Position numbers and translations under genes: made by a program. Below are positions 33,501 through 43,803 of a DNA stretch of 64,000 nt, piece after piece; positions within the stretch are counted from its first letter, which is position 1, and every line of letters starts with the position of its first letter. The DNA comes from Blochmannia endosymbiont of Camponotus sp. C-003 (GTDB taxonomy: Bacteria > Pseudomonadota > Gammaproteobacteria > Enterobacterales > Enterobacteriaceae): assembly GCF_023585685.1 (NCBI RefSeq), contig NZ_CP097764.1, positions 496,001 to 560,000 on the forward strand, written 5' to 3'. The notes below the pieces were generated by a model. That model was not told the DNA's origin. It did not search any database and saw nothing but the letters and a program-made list of their open reading frames with translations.

Positions 33501-34411
33501 GAATCATACCTCATATAATTGACAGTTATATTTATTGGGTAATGATCTTTGAATATTATGTTACCTATTGCATTAATATATCCATGCGGCAATTCAATGT
33601 TCAATTTTATATTTATAGTTTGGTTACATAAATATGTTTGTAAACAAAAATTATTAATAATATAGGAATTATGATTATTAAAAATGTAAAAGTTCTCTCC
33701 TGTTATATCCTTCACAATTATATTGACAGGAAGATTAAAAGAAGGTAATTTCATTAATAATTTACTAGACAATGATTTTAATAAATACCTTATATTCCAT
33801 TGATTGCTATACTTGTATATATCTATCGCATTGGTTGTTATGTTGAATGTCTTGACATTAGAAATATTTAGAACTGCTCCTTTAATATTGATAGGTAAAA
33901 CTGTCAACAAATTCTTTTGAAATATTAGTCCACCAGTATCTAATTTTATTAGCTCCAATGTAATATTATTTAAATGAACACGAGTATTATTCAATACTAT
34001 ATTCTTCAGTATTATGGGAAACGGGATAGAAAGAATATTATCTAGTTTTATACTTTCATATTTTTTATATAATTTATTTGTTGTGTCATTTTTTTTTATT
34101 TTTATGCAAACATCTTCCAAAAAAAGATGATTAATGTATATTTGTTTATTCCATATATATTTTAGATTTAAAATAACATCACATGCATCAACTTTGATTA
34201 TACCTATCGAGTTTTCATATACTACATGAGTAACATTAAATTTACCCCAGCCACCAGAAACAGAATCAAATTTTAGACCAGGAATACAATATGTAATTCC
34301 TGTAAGAGTCAAATATGTTCCTATATTAGTACCTAATAAAAACACAAAAACCCCACATACTATTGACATCCATGCTAAAAAAATAACACAGATTTTTTTT
34401 ATACAAATCAT
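30572..34411 (-). CDS. tamB: Translocation and assembly module subunit TamB
   Basis: Large inner-membrane-anchored periplasmic protein that works with TamA in outer-membrane protein insertion and/or lipid transport between membranes. The 1279 aa protein (E. coli 1259) has one N-terminal membrane anchor (about residues 8-28). A long, divergent beta-repeat body follows, with a well conserved C-terminal TamB/DUF490 domain (about 1000-1279) ending EVTSGSNQQAIDLLYKFDF. Its ATG overlaps the tamA stop (ATGA, 34408-34411). Keeping such a large gene in a reduced genome argues for an active outer membrane. Confidence 0.95.
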   Translation of the reverse strand: MICIKKICVIFLAWMSIVCGVFVFLLGTNIGTYLTLTGITYCIPGLKFDSVSGGWGKFNVTHVVYENSIGIIKVDACDVILNLKYIWNKQIYINHLFLEDVCIKIKKNDTTNKLYKKYESIKLDNILSIPFPIILKNIVLNNTRVHLNNITLELIKLDTGGLIFQKNLLTVLPINIKGAVLNISNVKTFNITTNAIDIYKYSNQWNIRYLLKSLSSKLLMKLPSFNLPVNIIVKDITGENFYIFNNHNSYIINNFCLQTYLCNQTINIKLNIELPHGYINAIGNIIFKDHYPINITVNYMRYDSKISNQSMNMAKKGVSKIKLVIAGELYNEICFYCDFLGFVSTAHVLLKTKIMQCGTPINVSVVGRKIPLSFLGLNDYLIEEIDVSVSGEIRNYCIQIISQLSNSKFSSLVNMVVNAQGDVNSCSISKLRITISEEYLDIQGVVNWDDTISWNSVCVLNKINISQKWLKYPVNLSGNISMQGHVCPNAWDIMISDLNISGSMENNSISCVGVLYNNSIGVWKIPTLLIKWGPNVLEIQEDLKKDSTFNIVFSAPDCNVIVPGLNGSVFGKFKLYSPVKYSPRLLLSIDACSLYWSDKNLNVDKIMVHGDICCDTVTQSKIFFQADQIKCGILSLHQLIMQGQGNVKEHYLNLIAHGDMLSGQVKLCGNLDLFHKIWRSKINKTSIVTPTGTWKLMQDMVLTYQHLTRKVILNSHDWEIINCTMPISSVLKTKILNKMNDIFKDFNAVSLKILLPELINVDTVRICCTCCDWILGTPLPNGIISLSVKKCNFKCTIEDPSNFPITINNITTKIVLTQTTLYCKWFMNIGHDDQNHGSFKITKSDTTSKVVGNIYMENTSLLPFCNSLISLKEPINGLLNLNIYFYGYQNHLKIYGTAQLHNFNINKPDTPFFVKNSQLFIKFFGDHALLNGIIDTDYGCRLHVNGNITNFDSISNIRAFFKIRGHQINFCISSEIRMKISPDITCIITSEKIHIAGNIEIPWAHIAVKEYSKNIINISSEEILLDDNFQPILNNDKNLFISFSSNINVCLGNDVNFNGLGLRAKLRGNLEIEYNNNHLALTGHIDIPSGFFQAYGQNLMIQKGQLLFSGAINQPYIDIEAICDPSSIKEGSIVGTRITGTFSQPKIEILSNSLSLSSKEITSYLLGDSKNAIIFNTDTNIVTSLLIGASVRNSEKFINKIGKVFGVQGLTLNTQDIGTAPLVALSGYIAPGFQINYGIGIFDLLTTITARYHLCSQLYLEVTSGSNQQAIDLLYKFDF

Positions 34412-36182
34412 AAATCCGGCCCCAAACCGACATATAAATATAAAAACTGACGATTTATCTTACCTTTATGCATTAATGGGGTTGCGACATCCAATTTTAC
34501 AGGACCTATTGGTAATTGCCAACGCGCCCCGATACCTATACCAGATCTAAGATTATCCCATTTGATATTATTAGTAATCTCCCCTGCATCTATAAACATA
34601 GCTCCCCACCACTTATTAATCACATTATACTGATATTCAAACGTAGTAGTAATGAGCTTAGCAACGACACTCTTAAAACATTTAGTATTATCATAAGGAT
34701 ATAAAGATTTATATTTATATCCACGAATACCATTGTCTATGTTAGAAAAAAATCGAAACATTAAACCAATAGATGAAAAATTGTTGGTATCTATCCAACT
34801 TAAATTGCCACGAGCCAAAATACGATGTTTTTTTAAAAATGTCCGCACCCAAATATTTTGAACTTGCACAGCAACAAAATTAATATCTGATTTCCAACAA
34901 TTATTAGATATATTTATTGAGTAACGCTGGCTATCTCCCCAATATGGGATTATTTCACCTCTCTTCCGAACACGGGATATGCTTATCCCTGGATAAATGA
35001 ATATTATATTTTTAGTGATATAACGATTAGAACAATAATTAAAGTGCCAATGCACATTAATTGAACGTTGCCATTTGTGAGAACAATTCCAATAACGAGC
35101 CATATTTACAGTCACAGCACTGGATTGAATGTTATCTGTATCTTCGTGTATCAAACCTCCTTGTAATAAATAATATTGTTCTAATGGATTGGAAAATAAT
35201 GGAATTTTGTAACTTAAATCAAGAACTTGTTCTGGAGTAGATAAACTAAAATTAGTTTCTAAACTATGCCCATATGCATTAATCCATGGTTTTTTCCAAA
35301 TAATTTTAGTTCTAGGACCCACGTCAATAGTATAACCAGACCCGATTGCAAAATTATTTTTTGCACAAGGATCAAGAAAAATATCTAATATTATTTTTTT
35401 TTTTTGTTGAAGATGCATATAATCTGAAGAAATTGATACTGATTCAAACCAATTAGTGTAAGAAAATCGACGATTTAATTCCATAACGGATGCAGCACTG
35501 TAATGTTCTCCCAAGCGTATATTAGATATGTTTTTTAAATAATCCTCCTTAATTTGATTACCATGGAATTTAATTCTTTCAAAAACATAACGCTGACCAC
35601 TATAAAAATCTATATTCCAAACACTTTGATAACGAGAAGGTATAACAATAAGTTGACTATTTTGGAACTTAGCATCAAAATATCCTTTGAATAAAGCTAA
35701 ATTATACAGTTTATTTTTAAACTGTTCATAATCTTTGTGACTTAATCTTTTTCCAATAAAAGATTTGCTATCTTTTATTATTTTTTGATAATCAACATCC
35801 TGTGCACCATCTCCTTGTATAACGACATTTACTTCAGTTACTATAACTGGAATCCCAGGCTCAACTTTAATAACTAATAAACCAGAATTTTCATTCAAAG
35901 ACTTAAGTGGGGAAAAAATCAATGTGGGCGCATAATAGCCTAATGGGCGCAGTCCAGTTCTAATTGCATTATCTATTTTTTTTTTAAATCTAAATCTACA
36001 TATTTTACATTAGTATGTATACTCAATAATTTCTGACGCACATTATAATCTAATTCACTATCTAATCCTTCTACTCTTAAACTGATACTGCTATCACATA
36101 TTAGTGGTATAAAAAAATATATTATTAAATACAACCTTATTATCATATATTTTTTAAAATCCCGAAAAATATATCGAATCAT
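34408..36182 (-). CDS. tamA: Translocation and assembly module subunit TamA, frameshifted at A10
   Basis: Omp85-family outer-membrane barrel with three POTRA domains. The gene is in two frames. 35973-36182 encodes the signal peptide and start of POTRA1 (ISLRVEGLDSELDYNVRQKL); 34408-35922 and its upstream extension encode the rest to the barrel end (FLYLYVGLGPDL). The junction is a run of ten A on the minus strand (T at 35976-35985). With one extra A, translation continues directly as KKKIDNAIRTGLRPLGYYAP, matching E. coli VDDAIREGLKALGYYQP. Polymerase slippage could restore full protein. A second, in-frame A12 tract lies at 35394-35405. Confidence 0.92.
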
Positions 36183-36375
36183 TAACTATATTATATATAT
36201 ATATATATATTAATGTATGAACTCAATCATAATATGATTGTGTCTTTTTTATGTATATTACTAGTATCTTACTGACAATGCTGACAAAATAATACTATAA
36301 ATTGAAAAATTTAAATACCGACAATAGTTATTGATATTAATTATTTAATTAATATACATACAATCAACAAACCAA

Positions 36376-37155
36376 TTAATACGATGAAACTTGAAAACCA
36401 GGATTTAAAAAAGACCGATCAATATTTTTATAGTGCAAAGGCTTGCCGTTCCAATCATTAACTGCAGCGCCAGCGGTTCTAGCTATTACATGTCCAGCAG
36501 CTGTATCCCAAATTTTAGTACAAGAAAATCTTGGATAAAATTGAGCGCTACCTTCTGCTATTAAACAAAATTTAAATGAAGATCCAATGTTAACAATTTT
36601 ATAGTTTTTCAATTTTTTTAAATAATTATATAATTTATATCGATCGCAAGAAAAATCACTACTACGACGACTCATCACTATAATTGGATCACGAACCATA
36701 CGTACTGTAATGTTTATATATTCTCCTCGATCATTAATCTTCCATACTTGTCCATTGTCTGCAGCATATAATACATTGTACACTGGAACATATACTACTC
36801 CCATAATAGGTTGACCATACTCAATGAAAGCAATATTAACAGTGAACTCACCATTGCGTAATAAAAACTCTTGAGTTCCATCTAAAGGATCTATTAACCA
36901 AAAACAATTTTTATCTCTACATTCTCTCCATCTAGTAATATCTTCTTCAGATAAAATTGGAATTTTAGGCGTCAAATTTTTCAAATAATACACAATAACC
37001 TTATGAGAAAATAAATCAGCATTAGTGATAGGAGATGTATCTAACTTCTTGCACGCATTTAATTTTAAACCTCCGTTATAAATCCTCATAATTTCTATTC
37101 CAGCTGTACGAGCAATATAACTTACTTTTTCCACCATTTTATGATAAAAAACCAT
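36376..37155 (-). CDS. cysQ: 3'(2'),5'-bisphosphate nucleotidase CysQ
   Basis: Removes phosphate from PAP/PAPS produced during sulfate assimilation. The inositol monophosphatase family motifs are present: SEEDITRW (metal site), WLIDPLDGTQEFLLRNGEFTVNIA, and KIWDTAAGHVIARTAGA near the C-terminus. I chose the start at 37153-37155, with AAGGA about 12 nt upstream, giving 259 aa. The frame can be extended to 37221, but that part has no homology. It stands alone between tamA and rplI, with many E. coli neighbours missing. Confidence 0.94.
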   Translation of the reverse strand: MVFYHKMVEKVSYIARTAGIEIMRIYNGGLKLNACKKLDTSPITNADLFSHKVIVYYLKNLTPKIPILSEEDITRWRECRDKNCFWLIDPLDGTQEFLLRNGEFTVNIAFIEYGQPIMGVVYVPVYNVLYAADNGQVWKINDRGEYINITVRMVRDPIIVMSRRSSDFSCDRYKLYNYLKKLKNYKIVNIGSSFKFCLIAEGSAQFYPRFSCTKIWDTAAGHVIARTAGAAVNDWNGKPLHYKNIDRSFLNPGFQVSSY

Positions 37156-37400
37156 AACATATATCCTTATTAACTTTTTGAGCGAGCATAAGATAAGCTC
37201 AAAACACAACATATTAATCATGTATTTATAAAAATCAACACTTAACTTTAAGTAATCATATAATAATGATTATTAGTTGAAATAAAAGATATACATCTTC
37301 ATGTTTATATTTTCTTAAAAAAGATGTATCCCTTACTTACATTTCTATTTTGCAATAATTGAAAAGGGTTTATAGAATTTTCTTATACGACTTAAATAAT

Positions 37401-37449
37401 AATAATGAAAATTATTGTATTATTTATGGATTATTTAATTTTCATTATT
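37401..37449 (-). terminator. 14-bp inverted repeat at the rplI stop codon
   Basis: The arms are 37401-37414 (AATAATGAAAATTA) and 37436-37449 (reverse complement), with a 21-nt loop. The right arm touches the rplI stop codon. It could mark the end of the rpsF-rpsR-rplI transcript, but it has no G/C core and no clear U-tract, so termination is only inferred from position. Confidence 0.35.
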
Positions 37450-37901
37450 TAACCAAGAATAATAACGTTTATTTTGGCAAAAATATCGTTATAAATATGA
37501 ATATTTATATTATATGTACCAATAGTTTTTAATACATCATGGTTAGGTAATCTAATCTGAGATTTAGAAATATTAAAACCAGAAGCGGCTGTGATCGCAG
37601 TAGCTATATCACGAGAACCGATAGAACCAAATAATTTCCCTTCAACACCTGATTTAGCTTTAATAGTAATACTACCTAATTTGTTGATAGTTTCTGCGCA
37701 AAATTCAGCTTGAGTTTGCGCTGCTATAGTTTTAGATTGTAACTCAAGTTGTTGTGCTTTAAATATTTCAATATTTTTTTTTGTAGATGGTATTGCTTTA
37801 GATTTGGGTATTAAAAAATTACGAGCATAACCTGAACGTACGATAACTTCTGATCCTATACTTCCAAGTTTATCGATATTACTTAATAAAATAATCTTCA
37901 T
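37449..37901 (-). CDS. rplI: 50S ribosomal protein L9
   Basis: Large-subunit protein bridging to neighbouring ribosomes. The 150 aa protein has the N-domain signature LGSIGSEVIVRSGYARNFLIPK. A long central helix rich in Gln/Ala (ELQSKTIAAQTQAEF) and the C-terminal rRNA-binding domain (GKLFGSIGSRDIATAI) follow. It is the last gene of rpsF-rpsR-rplI. Confidence 0.96.
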   Translation of the reverse strand: MKIILLSNIDKLGSIGSEVIVRSGYARNFLIPKSKAIPSTKKNIEIFKAQQLELQSKTIAAQTQAEFCAETINKLGSITIKAKSGVEGKLFGSIGSRDIATAITAASGFNISKSQIRLPNHDVLKTIGTYNINIHIYNDIFAKINVIILG

Positions 37902-37955
37902 TGTTATTTCCGTTTATAATATATAAACATTATACTAATTCTCAAGAAACTACAA

Positions 37956-38183
37956 TTACTGATGATGATCAGTATACGGTAGTAAAGAAAGATAACGTGC
38001 TCTTTTAATGGCACGTGCTAGCTGTCGTTGATATCTTGCTCGCGTTCCAGTAATTCTGCTTGGAATGATTTTTCCACTGTCTATAATAGAATGCTGTATT
38101 GTAATAAGATCTTTATAATCAACATAAATACATTTTTCTGCCGTAAACCTACAAAATTTTCGATGACGTATAAAACGTGCCAT
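37956..38183 (-). CDS. rpsR: 30S ribosomal protein S18
   Basis: Small-subunit protein that pairs with S6. It is 75 aa, the E. coli length. The core is [20 protein letters not shown], followed by [20 protein letters not shown]. priB, which lies between rpsF and rpsR in E. coli, is missing; a 242-nt AT-rich spacer takes its place. Confidence 0.97.
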   Translation of the reverse strand: MARFIRHRKFCRFTAEKCIYVDYKDLITIQHSIIDSGKIIPSRITGTRARYQRQLARAIKRARYLSLLPYTDHHQ

Positions 38184-38425
38184 AATTAATTAACTCCATA
38201 CTCTATCATAAAATTCGTACAAATTTAATGAACTTATTTTATAATTAAAAATTATTACTTTTTTAAAATAAAAAGTAATCGAAATATTTCTAGATTTTCA
38301 ATTATCATTTTCATTGTTAAAATCCACAAACATTTCATTAAAACTAACACAATACTAATAAATATTTATTTAAATAAAACTAATAACTTCCTCCGTACTT
38401 GATGTGCATAATATATTTTATTGTA

Positions 38426-38779
38426 CTATGTACTATTTATGTAATACTCTTGATTTTCTTCTCTTTTTTTCATCATAGGAGATGGTTCAACGACCGCATA
38501 TTTAGTTCGTATTATCATACTACGTATGATTTTTTTGTTAAAATGACAATCATCATTTAATTCTTTAACAATATCTTGAGATACTTCTATGTTCAATAAC
38601 ACATAATAAGCTTTATGCAACTTTTTAACTGGGTACGCTAATTGGCGACGTCCCCAATTTTCTATGCGATGAATTTTTCCTTGACCATTAGTAATAATGG
38701 TGGTGTAGTGACCAATTATATTAGATATTTCTTCTTTAAAATCAGGATGTATCATAAAAACTATTTCATAATAACGCAT
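38426..38779 (-). CDS. rpsF: 30S ribosomal protein S6
   Basis: Small-subunit protein binding S18. The 117 aa protein begins [14 protein letters not shown], with [20 protein letters not shown] near residue 34 and [23 protein letters not shown] near 80. The acidic, glutamate-rich tail that is modified in E. coli S6 is replaced by a short [14 protein letters not shown] end. Confidence 0.96.
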   Translation of the reverse strand: MRYYEIVFMIHPDFKEEISNIIGHYTTIITNGQGKIHRIENWGRRQLAYPVKKLHKAYYVLLNIEVSQDIVKELNDDCHFNKKIIRSMIIRTKYAVVEPSPMMKKREENQEYYINST

Positions 38780-38951
38780 ATATTATTTTCCCTTCATTAT
38801 AATTTTTCCACTTTTATTGAAAGAATAACATTCTTAAAAAAAAATATAAATGTTTATATTTCTTGCGTATTTTATTCTTAAACGATCGTTTATATAAATT
38901 TTAAAACTTTATTTTCTTGAAGAAACTATACCCACATAATGACAAGAAGCA

Positions 38952-39695
38952 TTATTTATATTGATTACGTTGTCTCAATGCTTCAAATAAACATATTCCT
39001 GTAGCTACTGAAACATTAAGAGATGTTGCAACCCCTAACATTGGAATAGTAATTAGTTCATCGCAATTTTTTTGGGTTAGGTAACGAATACCATCGCCCT
39101 CGGAACCCATTACAAAAGCTAATGGCCTAATTAATTTACTGTTAAAAATTAGATGTTGAGATTTTATTACAGTGCCAATAATCCAAATATTATATTTTTG
39201 AAGTAATCGTAACGTCCTAATTAAATTAGTTACTTGCATAAAAGGTACATTATCTACAGATCCACTAGCCACTTTTCTAACTGTTCCATTTAAACGCGCT
39301 GAACGATTACGTGGTGCAATAACTATATGCGCCCCGGCTGCATCTGCGGATCTTAAACATGCACCCAAATTATGTGGATCAGTCACTCCATCTAATACCA
39401 CTAATAATGGTGTGGTTTTACATTTCATTAAAAAATTCGGCAAATCATTTTCTTGCATACAACAATTTGTAACTATTTTGGCAATGATACCTTGATGCAA
39501 CGCACCTCGCGCTTGAATATCTAACTGTCGGCGACTACATTCTTGAATACTAATTTTACATTGTTTTATTTGATCAATTAACAATTTCAAACGCAAATCT
39601 TTAGATTTATGCATAATACACACAGACAAAATTCGCTGGGAATAATTGTCTAAAACCGATTTTACAGAATGTATACCATATACTAATTCGCTCAT
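38952..39695 (-). CDS. rlmB: 23S rRNA (Gm2251) 2'-O-methyltransferase RlmB
   Basis: SpoU-family (SPOUT knot) methyltransferase acting in the peptidyl-transferase loop. The start is MSELVYGIHSVKSVL (ATG 39693-39695), giving 247 aa against 243 in E. coli. The upstream in-frame extension to 39764 has no homology and runs into an inverted repeat. Motifs: LDGVTDPHNLGACLRSADAAGAH, LAFVMGSEGDGIRYLT and PMLGVATSLNVSVATGICLFEALRQ. Its E. coli neighbours rnr and nsrR are absent between it and purA. Confidence 0.96.
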   Translation of the reverse strand: MSELVYGIHSVKSVLDNYSQRILSVCIMHKSKDLRLKLLIDQIKQCKISIQECSRRQLDIQARGALHQGIIAKIVTNCCMQENDLPNFLMKCKTTPLLVVLDGVTDPHNLGACLRSADAAGAHIVIAPRNRSARLNGTVRKVASGSVDNVPFMQVTNLIRTLRLLQKYNIWIIGTVIKSQHLIFNSKLIRPLAFVMGSEGDGIRYLTQKNCDELITIPMLGVATSLNVSVATGICLFEALRQRNQYK

Positions 39696-39746
39696 TTCAC
39701 TTATGAAAATAATTAGTTCCACATAATATTCGAAATAAACTTTGTA

Positions 39747-39797
39747 AAATACATTGTATACCATGTTATTACTAATGACATGGTATACAATGTATTT
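39747..39797. repeat. 20-bp perfect inverted repeat between purA and rlmB
   Basis: The arms are 39747-39766 (AAATACATTGTATACCATGT) and 39778-39797 (its exact reverse complement), with an 11-nt loop. It lies 175 nt after the purA stop and 52 nt before the rlmB start on the same strand. No U-tract follows on the minus strand, so it could be a processing or leader hairpin rather than a terminator. Confidence 0.92.
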
Positions 39798-39971
39798 AGA
39801 TATATACCATTATCATGAATTTATTAATTCTAAATATAGTGATATATAATATGTTGAGATATTTTATTTATCGTAACCGTATATTTAATATAAATAAAAA
39901 TAAATTTAATATTTATTGACCAAATAAATAGTCTTTTATTCAAAATAAGATATCAATTCCCTCATATTGCA

Positions 39972-41273
<1,302 letters not shown>

Positions 41274-41426
41274 TTAAAGTCACCTATTAATTCAAATAAC
41301 TATTTTATTAATAATACATTGTGGGTACATGATGCTTTCTATTCCATCAGGTCATATATAATCTATTTAATCGAACAGCATAAATAATGATTATCCAAGA
41401 ATCTACAAATATCTTGAATTATATAA

Positions 41427-42452
41427 TTAATTATTAAGCCCAGTAGTACTTTTTGGTGATTTCATAAAACGTAAAAAATCAGTTTCCGCGCTTAATACCA
41501 TAAGATCATTGTTATTTTTCTTAAAACTATTTTCATACGCACGTAAAGTGCGTACTAACGCATAAAATGAAGGATCTTCATTGAAAGTAGTAGCATATAG
41601 TTTAGCAGTTTCTGCATCAGCTTCACCCCGAATAATTAACGACTGACGTTTAGCCTCAGCTAAAGTACGTGTTACTTCATAATCTGCTGTAGCACGTAAT
41701 TTTTCCGCTTCTTCTCGTCCCTGTGATCTATGCCGCCTAGCAACAGCATCACGTTCTGCGCGCATACGCTGATAAATTGCATCAGATACCTCTGTCGGTA
41801 AATTTATTTGCTTAATTCGTACATCCACAATCTCAATACCCAATGCAGCCATACTGTTTGGATGAACCAAATCAGAAACACGATATTGTTCTTGTTTTGA
41901 AATATCATAATTTTTCAAATAGAAATTAGATTTTTTAATATTATTAAAATGAAACTCTGGCTCTTCTTCTCCTGAAGTACCATTATTTAACGACGCACGT
42001 ACATCTGTCATTAATTTATTGCGAGAATCTGTCACAATGCCTTGAACATTTAATCTCCCTAATTCTGAACGTAAACGATCGGAAAATTTTCGTTTTATTA
42101 ACACTTCCGCTTGAGAAATATCACCCCCTCCTGTTGCTAAATAATATCGACTCAAATCACTAATACGCCATTTTATATAAGAATCAATAATCAAATCCTT
42201 TTTTTCCATAGTAACAAACCGATCTGCTTGGTTATCCATGGTTTGAATACGTGAATCTAAAATTTTAATTGTCTCAATAAATGGAATTTTTATATGCAAT
42301 CCAGGATTGTAGATCAATGGATTATTATTTGTATCACGTAATACTTTACCAAAACGCAATATAATACCTTTATGCCCCTCTTCTATTGTAAACAAAGAAA
42401 AAAATAATATTATTATTATACACATAACAAATGAAAAAAAATTTCGTATCAT
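41427..42452 (-). CDS. hflC: FtsH regulator HflC
   Basis: SPFH/prohibitin-family membrane protein forming the HflKC cage around FtsH. The 341 aa protein (E. coli 334) has an N-terminal membrane segment (about 6-24), then the band-7 domain starting EEGHKGIILRFGKVLRD. RMRAERDAVARRHRSQGREEAEK leads into the helical region, and the C-terminal LRAYENSF matches the family. The ATG directly abuts the hflK stop. Confidence 0.96.
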   Translation of the reverse strand: MIRNFFSFVMCIIIILFFSLFTIEEGHKGIILRFGKVLRDTNNNPLIYNPGLHIKIPFIETIKILDSRIQTMDNQADRFVTMEKKDLIIDSYIKWRISDLSRYYLATGGGDISQAEVLIKRKFSDRLRSELGRLNVQGIVTDSRNKLMTDVRASLNNGTSGEEEPEFHFNNIKKSNFYLKNYDISKQEQYRVSDLVHPNSMAALGIEIVDVRIKQINLPTEVSDAIYQRMRAERDAVARRHRSQGREEAEKLRATADYEVTRTLAEAKRQSLIIRGEADAETAKLYATTFNEDPSFYALVRTLRAYENSFKKNNNDLMVLSAETDFLRFMKSPKSTTGLNN

Positions 42453-43760
42453 CTACGACTCTCTCCCTTTACGTGCAATATCAATACGTTGTATATTAGC
42501 CTGTCTTTGATCTAATACTTTTTCTTTAGGTATAGAACTCGTATGATGAGACAGCTGAGTACTTTTTGATATTAACTGTGAATCATTCATGTCAGTATCA
42601 CTAGTGGCGCATATTTGATTTAAATTAAGCGCATCATCAGTGTTATCAATACTATCAGAATACGCGATTTTATTATTATTTTTAATTTTATCTACTTGAC
42701 CTGAAGGTAGTAATAATACGTTCTGTGTATTTTTTGAATTTACAAATATTTTTCTAGTATTGCTTAACACACGTTCCATGGAATTAATATATAATCGCTC
42801 ACGAGTAATTTCAGGAGCTGCTCTATACTCCGGTAAAATTTTAGAAAATCTTTGTACTTCTCCTTGTGCTTCCAAGATAGTGCGTGCTTTATATGCACGA
42901 CCTTCTTCTAAAATACGTTGCGCGTGTCCATTAGCACGTGGCTGCACTTCATTGGCATAAGCTTCAGCTTCACGAATGTATTGCTGTTCATTTTCTCGAG
43001 CGGCAATAGCATCATCAAATGCTGCTTTTACCTCTTCTGGAGGACGTGCTGTTTGAAAGTTTACGTCTAATAAAGTAATACCCATGTTATAAGGACGTAT
43101 TGTTTGCTCTAAAACTCTTCGCGTATCACTACGTACTACCGTGCGTCCTTCTGTTAAAATACGATCCATATTATATTTTCCAATAACTCCACGCAAAGCG
43201 CTATCAGTGGCTTGACGCAAGCTATCATCAGCATCAATAACGTTAAATAAATAGTTTTTTGGATTAGTTACACGATACTGTACATTCATCTCTACTCGAA
43301 CTACATTTTCATCTGAAGTTAACATCATACCAGAGGCTGCTAGTTCACGTACTGATTCTACATTTACTGGAATTACAATATCAAAAAAAGTAGGTTTCCA
43401 ATTTAGCCCTGGTTGTACTAAATGATGATATTTTCCAAATCTTAAAACTACTCCACGTTCCGCTTCTTTAATCGTATATAAACCGCTCATAATCCACACA
43501 AAAGCAACAATAATCAATATTAATATGATAAAAAAATTTTTATTTCTAGGAAATTTTTCTGAATCTTTATTGTGATTGCTAAATATATTTAATTTATCGG
43601 TTATTTTATCTAAATACTTATCTGTATCTAATATATTAAATTCAGATTTATTATTATCTTCAAGAAAAGCATGATCTACATCATTTCTAGAATGATGTAT
43701 CCATGGATCATAAATATACCTATAGTTATTAAGATGATTACAAACCATATTTTTCCTCAC
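42453..43760 (-). CDS. hflK: FtsH regulator HflK
   Basis: Partner of HflC in the membrane complex that controls FtsH proteolysis. The 435 aa protein has a cytoplasmic N-terminus with less of the Gly/Pro-rich region than E. coli. One membrane segment (about 76-95) and the SPFH domain (YTIKEAERGVVLRFGKYHHLVQPGLNW near 97) follow. The coiled region contains RENEQQYIREAEAYANEVQPRA (near 260). It is followed without a gap by hflC. Confidence 0.95.
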   Translation of the reverse strand: MRKNMVCNHLNNYRYIYDPWIHHSRNDVDHAFLEDNNKSEFNILDTDKYLDKITDKLNIFSNHNKDSEKFPRNKNFFIILILIIVAFVWIMSGLYTIKEAERGVVLRFGKYHHLVQPGLNWKPTFFDIVIPVNVESVRELAASGMMLTSDENVVRVEMNVQYRVTNPKNYLFNVIDADDSLRQATDSALRGVIGKYNMDRILTEGRTVVRSDTRRVLEQTIRPYNMGITLLDVNFQTARPPEEVKAAFDDAIAARENEQQYIREAEAYANEVQPRANGHAQRILEEGRAYKARTILEAQGEVQRFSKILPEYRAAPEITRERLYINSMERVLSNTRKIFVNSKNTQNVLLLPSGQVDKIKNNNKIAYSDSIDNTDDALNLNQICATSDTDMNDSQLISKSTQLSHHTSSIPKEKVLDQRQANIQRIDIARKGRES

Positions 43761-43803
43761 ACACTATATGAGTGATCTAACTATTTCTATTGTTTTAAAA
43801 ATA

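Noticed and set aside
36192..36210. (TA)n run upstream of tamA
   Set aside because: About 19 nt of alternating TA in AT-rich DNA. It is too short and too likely by composition to be called a functional repeat.
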